From: Trifolium pratense
Lineage: Eukaryota > Streptophyta > Magnoliopsida > Fabales > Fabaceae
Length of the DNA: 64,000 nucleotides
Direction: 5' to 3'
NCBI RefSeq assembly: GCF_020283565.1
Contig: NC_060060.1
Coordinates: forward strand, 17,112,001 to 17,176,000
The translations under genes and the position numbers were made by a program. Below, piece by piece: positions 10,801-22,250 of the stretch. Numbering within the stretch: position 1 is the first letter of the stretch; each line of letters begins with the position of its first letter. Under the pieces are notes generated by a model, which was not told where the DNA came from, ran no database searches, and worked only from the letters and a program-made list of their open reading frames with translations.

Positions 10801-12947
10801 TCGAAACCCTAATCTCACGTTCTACAAATTCCAAACTAGAGGGACTAAAAATCACTCGAAAAAAAAACTAAAGGGATCAAAACCACACATAGCTCAAACT
10901 ACAAGGACCAAAAATGTAATTAAACCAAGAATATATTCATTTATCTACTCCTAAATAATATGCAGCCAATTGCATACAGGTAGTATACAGAAAGCTACAT
11001 CCAGATAAGAAACACAGTGCTAGACAAAATATACAGTACACAAAATACCTTGGGCTTTTCTTCTACTTTCTGTTTTGACTTTACGTATTCCTCTTTGGTA
11101 ATGCGTGCTCCTGCAAAAAAATTCAGCTAGATTGAGTAACTCATCTTATCACAAAATGATATTGACCCAAAGAAAAAGTGTATATGTATTTTTACTAAGG
11201 AAAAAAAATTAGTTACAGAATAATGTCTGTCTATAATCCTAAAGCTAAGCTCCCCTTCCCTCACTCCCTGCACGTGTATTCCCTTCACTTAGCAGTAACT
11301 TACTAGATATGCCATTCCCCCAGCCCATTGGTTCCTTCCACTCGGATTTTCTCTCTAGAGATCCCATCACAAAGTCATCCAATAGATTGGAGAGAATAAC
11401 AAACTAAAAATTTACTTCAACTCCTTACCTTTGTTATCACGAAATACAGGTTCAGCGCCACGCCCACTGATGACAGGGTCCATCTGTTTAAGTCTGCATA
11501 AAGGAATAGATAATCAGAACATTTCCGTGGGCATAATAGCGATATAGATAAAGCTATTCTGTGACCTCTATTTAATATCTTCAGGTTTAAAAGAAATAGT
11601 TCTTGAAATGTATATTCTTATTGGCTTTATTTCTTGATTAATGAATTATAATATTGATGGTGGAAAAAAAAATTTAAGGATTTGTACATAGACAAGAAAA
11701 TAATATAGAACAAGATTATGGCATGAATATTAATGAGAATTTAACTAGTACATAATAATATGTGCATGGAAAAAAAAAATCCTTATAACAATTGAACAAT
11801 TACCTCAGCAAATCCTCCTTCTTCTTTTTGTCAATCTCTTCTCTGATATCCTTACCAGAAATCAAACCCGTCTTTCTTTCATTAACAGATGCTGGAATGG
11901 ATAGCTCCTTCGATTTCTTCCTTGGTGGAGATAGGTCATGATCGAAAGATGGATGCGAACGACGAGAAACATCAGATAAACTCGATCTTGCAACACTATG
12001 CTGGCGTTTCCTCGGGGGTGAAAGGTCAGATGACACAGTTCCATGAAAAGTATCTTGAGAGGGAGAATCATGACGACCTCGTCTAGGTGGAGAAAGATCT
12101 TCCATATGTTGCCGTCGAGGAGGTGATCTATCACTATCTTCAAATTTTGATTTAGACAACCTTGGTTCACGAGCTATCTGATCTCTGTGTTTACGAGGAG
12201 GAGATAAATCAGAATTCAGTCCCTCTGAATGTGCAGGTTGTGAGTTACGTTCAGGTGATGGAGTGTCTTTGCATTTCAACTGCCGACGCGAAGAGGATAA
12301 ATCAGCACCCGTTTTGTTAGAAGTGGAATGATTTAATTCAGGTTCTGGTGAAGGAGTGTCATTTCGAACCCTCTGCTTACGTGGTGGAGACATATCATTT
12401 GAGTCACCAAGATTCTCAGACTTAGAAGAAAGTGGAATCCAACCACTTCCATCCTCGGATATATCATGATAAGAACGCCTGGCCTTCAGCTGCTCAAGCC
12501 GCTTCATACGCTTTACTTCAATGTCTTCGTCAACTACCGGTTTCTCCTCATCTGCATCGACCAATAAAATAAGGTTATTACATTTTAAAAAAAGAAACAA
12601 AGCACAATAAAAAAAGAAGTAACAGCATGCTACAGAATAAATTTTCATTTTAAAAAAAACATCTTACAGGAAACCAAATAGTAAATTGAATAATACAGAA
12701 ACAAATCACAGTATATTGTCTAACAAGAATATATATGTATATATTAATTTCTACATTATTTACCGGATGAGTTCTCAACATTTTCTTCTCCGAGATCCAC
12801 GGGTTTCTGCCAGGCTGGATCTTCATCAACGACTAACAATCCAGATGCTTGTGGTAGAGTTTTCCTCTTCTTTTTCTTCTTTTTCTTGTCTTCTTCAGGG
12901 TTACTAACATATTTTTTTAGATAATCCTTCAATGAGTTAGATCCCAT
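7819..12947 (-). CDS. BUD13: BUD13 homolog, RES-complex pre-mRNA splicing factor
   Basis: Eight coding exons: 12947-12764, 12551-11804, 11493-11429, 11110-11049, 9731-9628, 8373-8301, 8197-8017, 7904-7819. All introns are GT..AG. The exons sum to 1503 nt, 500 aa plus stop. The N-terminus MGSNSLKDYLKKYVS and the C-terminus RPGRHWDGVDRSNGF..LFKRMNERQ..AYLWSVSDM are BUD13 signatures. The large second exon encodes six S-P-P-R repeats (DLSPPR/DMSPPR/DRSPPR; about residues 100-240), likely phosphorylated and disordered. A lysine-rich run follows residue 20. Family knowledge: BUD13 with SNU17 and PML1 forms the RES complex, which binds the activated spliceosome in the nucleus. Intron 5 (8374-9627) and intron 4 (9732-11048) are long and hold transposon remnants. 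The protein is somewhat shorter than Arabidopsis BUD13. The open frame beyond exon 2 toward 12648 is intron read-through. Confidence 0.95.
9084..9545. repeat. Possible non-autonomous element in a BUD13 intron
   Basis: Related strings rich in 'ccgcta' occur near both ends (tactgccgctacagcgg at about 9089; ccgctatactgctatag at about 9524). An internal direct repeat (aagaaatctagactcactacaga) occurs at about 9204 and 9234. It looks like a fold-back remnant, but boundaries are not certain. Confidence 0.35.
10363..10914. mobile_element. TIR element in a BUD13 intron, carrying a nested MITE
   Basis: Ends ttttggtccctctagtttga and tcaaactacaaggaccaaaa are inverted. A ~44-bp direct repeat (about 10557-10602 and 10789-10833, sharing 'ttctacaaatt') lies inside, and the MITE at 10605-10702 is nested in it. 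Mutator-like by terminal style; the target duplication was not resolved. Confidence 0.6.
10605..10702 (+). mobile_element. Internally deleted member of the 9-bp-TSD MITE family
   Basis: Begins gggtcatgttaacatgtgc and ends gcacatgttaacattttcc. Perfect 9-bp duplications 'aatttaaaa' occur at 10596-10604 and 10703-10711. At 98 bp it is shorter than the ~175-bp members. Confidence 0.85.
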
Positions 12948-13283
12948 TGTTTAAGCCGCACCTTAGTACTTGCCTACATAATGTTAAATTCTATAAGGTG
13001 ATGCTTAAAAGATAGAAAGATTGCTGTAGGAAAAAAGAAACAACATTGTATGAAATATCCAAACTAAACAGACACATCAATGAGTTCAACATTAGGTAAA
13101 GAATGCTGTAATAAAAATGAAACGAATGTATGTAACATATCATCTAAACTGAACAAACATCAACGAGTTCAACATAAAATTTACCACTCAAATTGACAAA
13201 TACTAATATTAGAGGAGTAATCTGTAAATGTCATGTTTATAAGTTAACACTGTCACAAGGAAGAGCAATACATGAAATCTACT

Positions 13284-13560
13284 AAGGTGTGTTAGGAAGC
13301 GCATTTTCACAGCTTATTCAGGTTTATCCAATGACATAAGCACTTGTATAAATGATTGGGAGAACTTATGAAAGTAGTTTATAAAATGTCCATACGTTGT
13401 TATCATATTATTTCAATAAGCTTCTCAAGATAGCTTATGGAAACAATGTAGAACTTATCTAAAAACAGTGTAGCCATATTATCTCTTTGATTATCATTAC
13501 AGAAATAACACATACATAAGCACTAAATTGAGTTGTTTACCCAAATGAATCTCAGAGCTT
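13284..13560. repeat. hAT-like fold-back MITE remnant
   Basis: The stretch has the usual look of legume MITEs built on 'cagcttat..cataagcactt', with an inverted echo (cataagcacta) at about 13514. Ends are not exact. Confidence 0.35.
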
Positions 13561-13639
13561 TAATAATGATCAAGGAAAAATAAGTAAAGGTCCAACCTAG
13601 CTATTCAACAATATGATGTCAAATGACAAAAGAGTAATA

Positions 13640-13800
13640 ACCCTCCGATTCCAAGGGAAAGGGGTCATGGTAATCCAGAGTTCGACCGGAAGGTAAGTAA
13701 AGTCTAACCAAGAATTGTTCCACCCAAGAATCGAACTTAGACAACATTCTTAACCCATTTTTTGTTATATGACAACTCATCCATCTTCACAATCATATCT
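13640..13800 (-). mobile_element. Probable degenerate SINE
   Basis: On the minus strand a B-box-like 'agttcgattcttgg' (plus-strand position about 13726-13739) sits in a unit resembling that at 35155-35290. No clear target duplication. Confidence 0.35.
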
Positions 13801-14194
13801 CTACACACATAGTAAACTTCAAAAACTCAGTCATCTACAATATTATAGGTCTTATAGTTGTTATGCAATAAAATATTTCTGAATTTTTTATAACAAAATT
13901 GACAATTGAAACATTCCTTAATTTCATCTACCCTAATTGAACACACTATGATTTCATCTCTAAGCTATGATTTGAATGCATATTGTCTTGTGCAGAGGGT
14001 TAAAATCAAAATTGAGAAGAAAAAAAAATACCTTTATCTTTTACAAAAACCGATCTGTAGTAATAACCTTCAAACTCGAAAGTCGAATTAGCTTATAGGG
14101 TTCGTTCCCGGTGAGCCCTATCCGGTTGCCGGTTGCCGGCACTACGATTGTATCTTCTGCTTCGGCCCTCTTAGCGCCTATTTGATTTTTTTTT

Positions 14195-15400
14195 CCTTAC
14201 TCTCTCAAATATAGATTTCTTATTGAAACTTTCTAACCACACCCCAAAACCTAGTTACACCCAATTTTCATTAATATTTAATTATAATACCAAAATTACC
14301 CTTCTTTATATAAATTTTTAGAAACTGCTTTTTATGCTCCTGTTTCACGCTCTCTCTCTCTCGTAAATCTCTCATTGATGTGTTCTCTCACAATCTCACA
14401 GACTCCATTAACATGTCATTAATATCAATGAAAGATTTATATTTTTGTTTATGTTGAGTGGTTTTATATTTGATAGTTTTTTTTATCTAAGTTGTATGTC
14501 AACCTATAATCACAGTACCATTCTTAATTCTTTATTTTTGATCATGTATTTGCTGCTATTATTATTTGAATCAAATAAATAATTGTTAGTTTTTTGGTGA
14601 ATTTGCGATTATAATTAGATTTTTTCTAATTACACCCCGAATTGACCAAAATACCCTTAGAATAAATTAAATTTTCAATGTTATCCAAAAACCTGTTTCT
14701 CGCTTTCTCTTCCATTCTCCTTCTCGTTAAAACTCTCAAACCACCGTAGCTCAAACCGCCGTCGTCGCCGTGGCCGTTAATCTCCGCCGCTCAAATCTTC
14801 GTCACGTTCCTCCATCTCCACTGCTTCAACTCAATCTGAAAGGTAAGTTTTCGTGTTACCAATTCATCTGCGATTTATTTGAGTTTGATTGTGAATATGC
14901 TGCAAATTCCTTATGAAATTATGTTGATAAGTTCCTTCATGATTCTGGTTTTGTTTTTGTATTTTCTAATAAGCTACAATTCGAATTTGATTGATTTGTG
15001 TTTTGATATTCTGATTTACAAAAGGGTCAGCGTGAATTCATTTCACGTATTAATTTATGTAAACTGAGTTTGCGTACAAATCAAATTATTCAATTTTTCT
15101 TCGGTTTGTTGCCCAACTTAACTTGATTATGCATGTAATTTGTTGGAGTCAGACTAAATCCAAGTCCTTCCCAATTGATGTCAACTTGATTATTTTCACC
15201 TATACCATTGCATTTACATACAAAAATGGGCTATCAATGAATTTAACATTGATAGCAATAACTTTTAAAAGAAAAGTTGTACCTTTGACCAACAATGAAC
15301 CAATCGTTTGTCCTTGCACACTTTGCACATTCTTTCAATTAACCTTCAATTATGTTAGCTCCTTAGGAAGGTGACATTCATACTACTAGTGTGGTAAACA
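14195..15400. other. Intergenic region with an orphan exon-like segment
   Basis: A GC-richer, pyrimidine-rich stretch at about 14695-14840 (with ccgtcgtcgccgtggccg) ends at a strong donor, AAAG|gtaagt, like a plant 5'UTR exon on the plus strand. Two short related strings starting 'acaccc' (about 14239 and 14632) precede it. No downstream coding exon is visible before the transposase fragment and the KTI12 duplicate, so it may be a captured or decayed leader. Confidence 0.3.
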
Positions 15401-15423
15401 TGAAAGAAATTTAGCAAACTAAG

Positions 15424-15622
15424 TTAATTGTTTGTCTCAAAGCAATTCTTGTCTCTTATTAGAAGATCGTATGAAATTAACATGCATATTGACCTTATTG
15501 AAAAAACCACTAACATCTTTGTGAGTCTTAGCAACAATTGAAGTTGATGGACGAAACAATGCACATAATAAGCAGATGGATTCTCATTTTGGATTAAAGT
15601 TCTCAAACCACCAAACTTGTTT
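15424..15622 (-). pseudogene. Broken hAT/ZMYM1-like transposase fragment
   Basis: The minus strand encodes KFGGLRTLIQNENPSAYY then VHCFVHQLQL, the conserved core of plant hAT-type proteins annotated as zinc finger MYM-type protein 1-like. After HQLQL the family reading continues one frame over (KTHKDVSGFFNKVN..RSSNKRQEL), so a frameshift interrupts it. Only a short piece of the usual ~700-800 aa protein remains. It abuts the KTI12 duplicate. Confidence 0.7.
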
Positions 15623-15658
15623 CTTTAACACTTACAATGCCAATAAATCTTTCTTTTA

Positions 15659-16555
15659 ATTCAATATAAAATGGCTCATATATATAGCCTTCTATTGTTG
15701 TATCTAAGCCAATTTCACATCCAAACCCGTGACCATATCATAATGCAATTCTTCTAACTTTGAAATTATAATTCAGTGAGGTCTAGTGGAACTTATGAAG
15801 CACGGACACTAACACGTCGACACCGATAATAATTTGGAAAAATAACACAATTCAATGTAACTATAAGTGTCGGTGCTTCAATTCAAAGAGTGGAACTCAT
15901 ATTAACACTTGCATAATATAGCAGGAGCAGGACACTACCCAAAAAAATAACCATATCACCAACACCAAAAACACACTATCAAAGCTAGATGAACAAATCC
16001 AAGACATACAATAACCTACGGAACATAACAGATGAAAATCACAACTAAATACTATTGTTCTTCACACCAATTGATTATAAAGGAATTGAGAAAATAGAAG
16101 TTTTAGGGTTCAGCTGAAAAAAAGAGAATAGAATATGGAAAAATTGAAATACTCACTTTACCTTAGATTTTCAATCTCAAGATTGAGGATTTGAGGTTGA
16201 CACTTTGATTTTGCTTATTTGAGAATTGAGATTGAAGATGTGAATCCTTTTTGCTCGATTGTTGGAAGTTTTAGGGAAGAAAGAAAATCAAATTTGATGG
16301 ATAGGGTGAGCGATGATGATGATGATGATGAAGAGGAAGAGAGAAAGGGGCAATTTTATTGTTGCTAGAGAGAGAGAGGGAACCGACGATGAAATGGAGG
16401 CGGCGTGTGGCGGTGGTGGTGTGCGACGGTGGTCTGGTAGTGCTGTGGCAGCGCGGTGGGAGAAAGAGGTGGTGACGTTTATATCGGCAGTTGTGTTTTT
16501 CACTTTCTTTATTCTTCTTTCCTTTTTCCTTTTTTTTTAATTTGCTGAAATATAG
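15659..16555. repeat. Duplicate of the KTI12 leader and promoter region
   Basis: Matches 5801-6729 nearly base for base in the same orientation. It covers most of the leader intron, the leader exon, the GAT microsatellite (shorter here) and the GA-rich promoter tract. A ~20-base deletion removes part of the embedded MITE. The KTI12 coding sequence is not included. The small open frames over the GAT tract in both copies are not genes. Confidence 0.95.
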
Positions 16556-17354
16556 AGTGTAACTGGAACGTAAATAATATTAACAGTTAATTAATAAATC
16601 AAATGTTATTTGTATATCATAATAATCATTGTATTATTACGATTACAACATTTGATTTTTTTACTTTAAACTTTATTCACTTTAGAGCATTTAAATCCAA
16701 ATCCTGCAAGATATATCCCTTAGTCATGCGGTAAAAATTAGACTTGATTTTACTCATAATATATTCACTCACACATGCAAATAATCATTCTCACATATGC
16801 GAAGAACACCAAACTTGATTTTCTCACATTTCGTGTTTATTTGCACATGCGAGTTATCCCTCTCGCATATGTGATGAACACCATAATTGATTTCTCTCTC
16901 ATACTATGTTACATTTCCTCATTGATTAAGAAACTTTGTCCTAATAGTTTAGTTAAAGTAGACAACTCAAAAATTGGGCTTACCTATCTTACTCTTAATA
17001 TCTCAAGTAACATTCTCGCTAGTTTCTCCACTTCGGGTAACCTTCACCAATATAACTACATTCCCAAAGTCCCACGCAGTTCATTGACCTTTTGGTTGTA
17101 TAAGGAAAGTTTCAAAAGTTGAGTTCTCATTTTTTTTAAGTCGGCAAACTCAATTTCATGGTTGGGGTGAAATAGAAGTTAATATATTCCAACTAAATTT
17201 TCTCCATACGCAAAAGTAATTATCAACTATATTTTGCTTTATATCATAAGTCCAATAACACCCTTAGTGTTTTTCTCCTCAAAATACTCCTATGGTGTGT
17301 TTGTTTCGAGAGAAAGAAAGAAACACATAAACCATTTTATTCATTGATTTCCGT
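16556..17354. other. Unassigned intergenic sequence
   Basis: Contains loosely repeated strings such as 'cacatgcgag' and 'cgcatatgtgatgaacacca' (about 16780-16890). A 115-codon plus frame at 16775-17122 spans these and shows no known domain, so it is not called. Confidence 0.4.
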
Positions 17355-17720
17355 GTTTTTCTTTCTTCCATTATTTCTCTCAAACCAAACACACTCTTAA
17401 CGATCCTAAGACCAAATCTATAGGCACTAGTAATGTCTTCCATCATGCATAAAATTATTTTTACTATTGGAACAATAAGTTTCTAACCATTTAATCAATA
17501 TGTCACATTATATCTCATTTAATTCAGCGATGAGACTTATTAATTCAATAGTAAAAACAAACTTATACATAGTGCAAGATTTATCTCCTTTGTACATATT
17601 AATAAAAATATTTTTGCTTTAATGCACTTTTGATCCCCCTATTTTGAAAAACCTGAATTTTTTATCCCCCTATTTTAAAAACCAACTTTTTGATCCCCTA
17701 TTTTAAAAAATCTGAACTTT
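17355..17720. repeat. Right copy of the window-start duplication
   Basis: Matches bases 1-365. The duplicated unit ends inside the left arm of the MITE that begins at 17616, which is complete in this copy. Confidence 0.85.
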
Positions 17721-17948
17721 TAATCCCCTATTTTAAAAGCCAACTTTTTGATCCCCTATTTTAGATTTTCTGAATTTTAGTCCCCCAACCCATGGAACCC
17801 TAAGAAATCAAAAACATAAATCATCACGCTCGTGTTAACATCATTTGTCTTTGTACGTTCCCTCTCAATCGTTCATTGACTTTGTTCTCAATCATTAATT
17901 TTTTGGGTAATTTATTGATTTTTGATTATATATATTTTTTGGTTAGTT

Positions 17949-18026
<78 letters not shown>

Positions 18027-18403
18027 AGAGGTTAATTTTACTATTTTTTAATTATTATTAATTAATTATTTTATTGTTTAATACTTTTAAAACATTTGAT
18101 GTAAAAAAATTAAAGACATGGAAACGTTTTGTCAACATGTACACTGCCACGTCACTAATGAGCTTGACACATCAGCAAAAATTTGACCAAGTTAAGTTCG
18201 GAGACTAAAATTCAGAAAAATCTAAAATAGGGGATCAAAAGTTTAGGTTTTTCAAAATACGGCGATAAAAAAGTTGGCTTTTAAAACAGGGGATCAAAAG
18301 TTTAGGTTTTTCAAAATAGGGAGATCAAAAAGTTAACTTTTAAAATAGGGGATCAAAAGGTCATATTTTTCAAAATAAGGGAATCAAAAATGCATTAAAG
18401 CCC
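17616..18403. mobile_element. Mutator-type fold-back MITE with repeated arms
   Basis: Ends gctttaatgcacttttgatc and aatcaaaaatgcattaaagc are inverted. Both arms are built of repeated 'ttttgatcccctatttt' units. Flanking 9-bp duplications 'aatattttt' occur at 17607-17615 and 18404-18412. The centre holds an (AT)n tract. No coding sequence. Confidence 0.8.
17954..18021. repeat. (AT)n microsatellite
   Basis: Uninterrupted AT dinucleotides inside the fold-back element. Confidence 0.95.
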
Positions 18404-18412
18404 AATATTTTT

Positions 18413-19587
18413 CTAAACATAGTACTACAATTATTGTACAATATCACTATTTCTAATTCCAACTATTGTAGAATATCACTATCCCTTTGAGAATTATCCC
18501 CCAAACACAAACATTACCCCTAACAAACAACTCTTAATTAATATCTCTAAACGCTCAATCGACAATTTCTACTTAATCACAATGTGCCCCTATTTGTTGC
18601 TTGTATCTATCTAACCCATCTTCAACCACATGGTATACTATAAAGTCCTTGTTTTAAACTAAAATATCCTTTTGAAAGCAACACATGTTAACATATTTGA
18701 CCCAACCATAAACCTCAAACTTTGGCTATACCCTTTCTTCACCATCATATCATACTACTATAAAATTTAAAACCTCTTACAGCATTTCATAATTAAATTT
18801 CCAAAGCAATAAATCCATATGTCTAGTATCTATACCAAATTTAATTCCAAATTTTTTCAATAGTTTGTGTGGTCCCCCACTTGAAATTGACACCCTTGGA
18901 TCTCACCGGTTTCAGTGTCAAAATTCAATAAATACAAGTCACTCTATACTTCTTCTGGGCCCATCACTATTTCCACCACCATGCAAGTCTCTGATGCAAT
19001 GTGAATCGTTAGATTGTTTTTCGGGGTCCATTTATTAGAAATTAATGGTTGTGATCTAGTTGACCCTACTTCTACTCATGACTTCTGATTTCTTTCCCTT
19101 CAACGCTTCTATTCTATTGTAAGTCAATATTTATTTCGTTTGCTCTGTCTTCTATGGTGAAATTTTCCTACAAAAGATACCACTGTCAACAAAGCGCGTG
19201 TTGTACACTCGGACATATATAGATAGGAGTACTAATTCACAATTTTTTTTGGTTGTAATGTACTACGAGAATATGAAAAGAAACATAAAAATAAAAAGGA
19301 AATATGGTCCACGATTCCGCTAAATTAACAAATGTCGATATTATTAAATTGAACATTTCGGTATCGCACATTGTGCGTGTATTTTAGTAGTGTATATAAC
19401 TTCATCTAAGACAAAAAAATGAAATATGGTCTATGTAAAGTCTACTAATAATGTCGAAATTATCATGTTGGACACATTCACCCGAATTTAAACTTATGAT
19501 CTCAAATCTCAATTGTACATATGTTGTGTGTGTAAGTTTTAAAAAGTGTTTGTCACTTCGTTTCCATATAAAAAGAAGTGAAAAATG
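18413..19587. other. Unassigned intergenic sequence
   Basis: No gene, element ends or RNA gene recognised. Confidence 0.4.
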
Positions 19588-19723
19588 TCCCTGTGAGTAT
19601 AGCTCAGGTGGTTAAGACTTAAGACATTACATGTAAAATACAGGGATCAGGGTTTGACTCCCGATACTTTCACTATTTCACTTTAAAAGTGAAACTTTAG
19701 CCACTAAACTACTTTACAAAAAA
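19588..19723 (+). mobile_element. tRNA-derived SINE
   Basis: A-box-like 'tatagctcaggtgg' and B-box 'gggtttgactccc' are spaced as in a tRNA promoter. A tail ending 'ctactttacaaaaaa' follows. The anticodon region cannot fold as a functional tRNA. The same tail style occurs in the minus-strand SINE at 43948-44079. Confidence 0.7.
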
Positions 19724-19944
19724 CGTATTATGATAATATAATATTTTTCAAAAATGACAATTTAAATCAATTCAATCCAGGTTAAAAGAGAGGTAAAATT
19801 TGTATTATCTAGCATTTGATATAAATCTCATACTATATTAGTTATATGTTTGAGTATGACTCATAGTCGTAGATGAAGCCGACAGAGGGTAGCCACCACC
19901 ATGAAATGGCTCACATGAATTTGTGTAATTAATCTGGACCGTAG

Positions 19945-19945
<1 letters not shown>

Positions 19946-20002
<57 letters not shown>
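19946..20002. repeat. (AT)n microsatellite
   Basis: About 28 AT dinucleotides in a row, in the distal upstream region of the HDG5-like gene. Confidence 0.95.
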
Positions 20003-20006
<4 letters not shown>

Positions 20007-20601
20007 CTGTTTAGCATTTTCCTATATATATATATAGCACAAATTTCAATATATTTTTACCATATTGAGTTTCCTTAATTAATGTCACGAAGGCATTGAT
20101 TATCATTTTCCATTCTTTTTTTTGTTATCATGATATTGGTACGAAGTTTTCACACATCTTTAGTGACGACTAATCTTTGTCGAAAACATGTGGGGCACAC
20201 AAGATCGGTTATCCTCCTCCCAACCTAATTTTATCCATACACATAAGCTAGTAATCAAACCCGTAATCATATGCTTAAAGGACCAAGACCCTTACTATTT
20301 GGACAAATTCATTGCTCTTTTATTTATCATTTCCCATTTTTAATTTGCATGAACAATTTTGTCAACAAAAAAAAAATGCATGAACAAACAATGAGGAGAG
20401 GATCTAACTGAGTCACCAAAGAGAGCGTGCGGTTGAGTAGTTGAGAGAAATAAAAAGGTTTGACTTCTAGTAAGGTAAGCAAAGGAGAAAACGAGTGTGT
20501 GGGAAACGCAACGCAACGTATAGAAAAGCCATTCACAAAGCGCCAAGTGGAACGAAACAGCCGACGAAGTAAGTGGCGCTGATGGATCAGTTTTCTGTCC
20601 A

Positions 20602-20673
20602 CCTACATTTACCGCCAACAGTAAATTATTAAATTCACCTACATTTACCGCCAACAGTAAATTATTAAATTCA
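20602..20673. promoter_or_regulatory. Tandem 36-bp repeat, each unit with an L1-box-like motif
   Basis: Two perfect 36-base units lie at 20602-20637 and 20638-20673. Each contains TACATTTA (20604-20611; 20640-20647), the reverse complement of TAAATGTA, which fits the L1 box TAAATGYA bound by HD-ZIP IV proteins. They sit about 1.6 kb upstream of the HD-ZIP IV start codon. The motif match is direct; regulatory use is inferred. A 104-codon minus frame over this area is not credible as a gene. Confidence 0.5.
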
Positions 20674-21309
20674 CCTATTTATTACGGTACTACTCCTTTA
20701 CTGTATTTTATTACGTGGAGTGTTACTCTTTTTATTATTTATTAGTATTTTTTTTCCACATAATTTAATAATTTAATTGTTATAAATTTTACCCTTAAAG
20801 TGGATAAATAAAATGTTGCGTTCGAATTTCGACTTCTACATATAAAATGTGATATTCTTACCAATTTTTTTTTACAGGTTTATTCTTACCAATTAAATTA
20901 AACTAATGAAGATATTTACTTATTAATGTATAATAATAATAATAATATTAATAATAGGAGGAGTAATAATAATTTTAACAATTTTTTGTTATCATAAAAA
21001 TTACACTGTAATTGTTATTCTATCTTTTTTAGTTTAATCTTGGTACACTATGAATACATCAATAAATTATAACAAATTTCATAATTCACTTAATAAAAAT
21101 AGTAGTACATTGTATATTTTCTTTTTATACAAGTACATGGTATATTATATATATGCAGAAAGTTGATATTCCGAATCTAGTATTCTTTATTTATTCACTT
21201 TAGTGGATGAATGTCTACTCTCACTAAATGACTTGATAAAAAATTGTAACAATTAATATACCGGATATAATTTTAGAATCGATTAAAGTTAAACAATTTT
21301 TGTAATATC

Positions 21310-21640
21310 GATTAGTATAGGTTCTGTTTGGGAAGACCAATAAATTAGCTTATAGCTAAAAGCTCTGTTTGGTAACAGTTTTTAAAAAAGAACTTATAGC
21401 TTATTTTACCAGCTTATAACTTATCATCTTTTTTTCCAATTTTACCCCTATCATCTTACTTGAAAAAAAAATTAAATATTAGTTTTTTATGTCATTTCAC
21501 ACTTATAAGCTAGTTCAACTGCTAATTTTATCTAACACTACAAATTCAATCAGCTAGTTTATTCGCTATAAGTTAAAAAGGTAGTTTATAAGCTATCGGC
21601 TATAAACTCATCCACTATAAGTTAGCTTATCAGCTATCCA
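21310..21640. repeat. hAT-like fold-back MITE remnant
   Basis: Rich in 'agcttatagct' and 'ataagctagtt' inverted strings around a diverged centre, the same style as 33697-34570. Exact ends not determined. Confidence 0.4.
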
Positions 21641-21849
21641 TAATAAAAAATCTTTACTTAATTTTTTTTTTTTGATAAATCTTTACTTAATTTTTTAACT
21701 TAACATTTGTGTGAAAAATAGTGAAATGTAGATTCATAGGGATTATTACCGTAAGAAAATGAATGATAATAACACCATTTTATTACTATGATAAGTAACA
21801 TAAGGTATAGTAATAACAATCTAGTCTATAGGATAAGGTAATGAATTAA

Positions 21850-22250
21850 ACAAGCAAGAAAAGGGACCCTCTCACACCACATTGTCTCACTGTGCATAGT
21901 GTGTGTGAACAAAGATCTTCAAAAAGCTATCAAAACCATTCACTTCATTTTCAAAACCAGTTTCAGAAACCCTCCTCATGGTCCTTCTGGTAAACTCTTG
22001 AAAACTTTTTTATTTTTTTCCCACTTTAGCTTTGTTTTTTTCTTACACGTTAAAAAACTTCTGAAAGATTCTACTATCTACACAGATTCTACATCTTTGA
22101 TACTGTCTTAGATTTTGGTTTTTTGTTGTCTGATCAGAATCTTTGTTTTACTATAATAATAAGAATGTTTTTTTTTTTTATGTTAACATCAGGTTTGGTT
22201 CAACTGAAGTAAAAAAGTTAAGAGTGTGTGTGCAGTGTGGTTAAGAAAAA
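21850..22250 (+). other. HDG5-like leader: probable spliced 5'UTR
   Basis: A leader exon could end at donor CTG|gtaaac (21989/21990). It would be joined at acceptor catcag (22187-22192) to the 58 nt before the ATG. Splice sites look good; the transcription start was not determined. Confidence 0.45.

Larger units (their letters stand above)
12948..14190 (-). other. BUD13 leader: probable 5'UTR intron and first exon
   Basis: Reading minus, donor-like AAG|gtattttt lies at about 14030 and acceptor-like tgtag at about 12975. A non-coding first exon of about 14032-14190 would therefore be joined to the ATG exon. The inferred exon contains repeated 'ccggttgccggttgccgg' (as plus strand). Inferred only; no transcript data. 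Confidence 0.4.

Noticed and set aside
16775..17122. 115-codon plus-strand frame
   Set aside because: Built over degenerate repeats, AT-driven codon use, no domain.
19588..19723. tRNA-like A and B boxes suggesting a tRNA gene
   Set aside because: No cloverleaf with an anticodon arm can be formed, and an A-rich SINE tail follows. The same holds for 3439, 43948 and 46103.
20340..20654. 104-codon minus-strand frame
   Set aside because: Starts within the tandem 36-bp repeat, no domain, no homologous feel.
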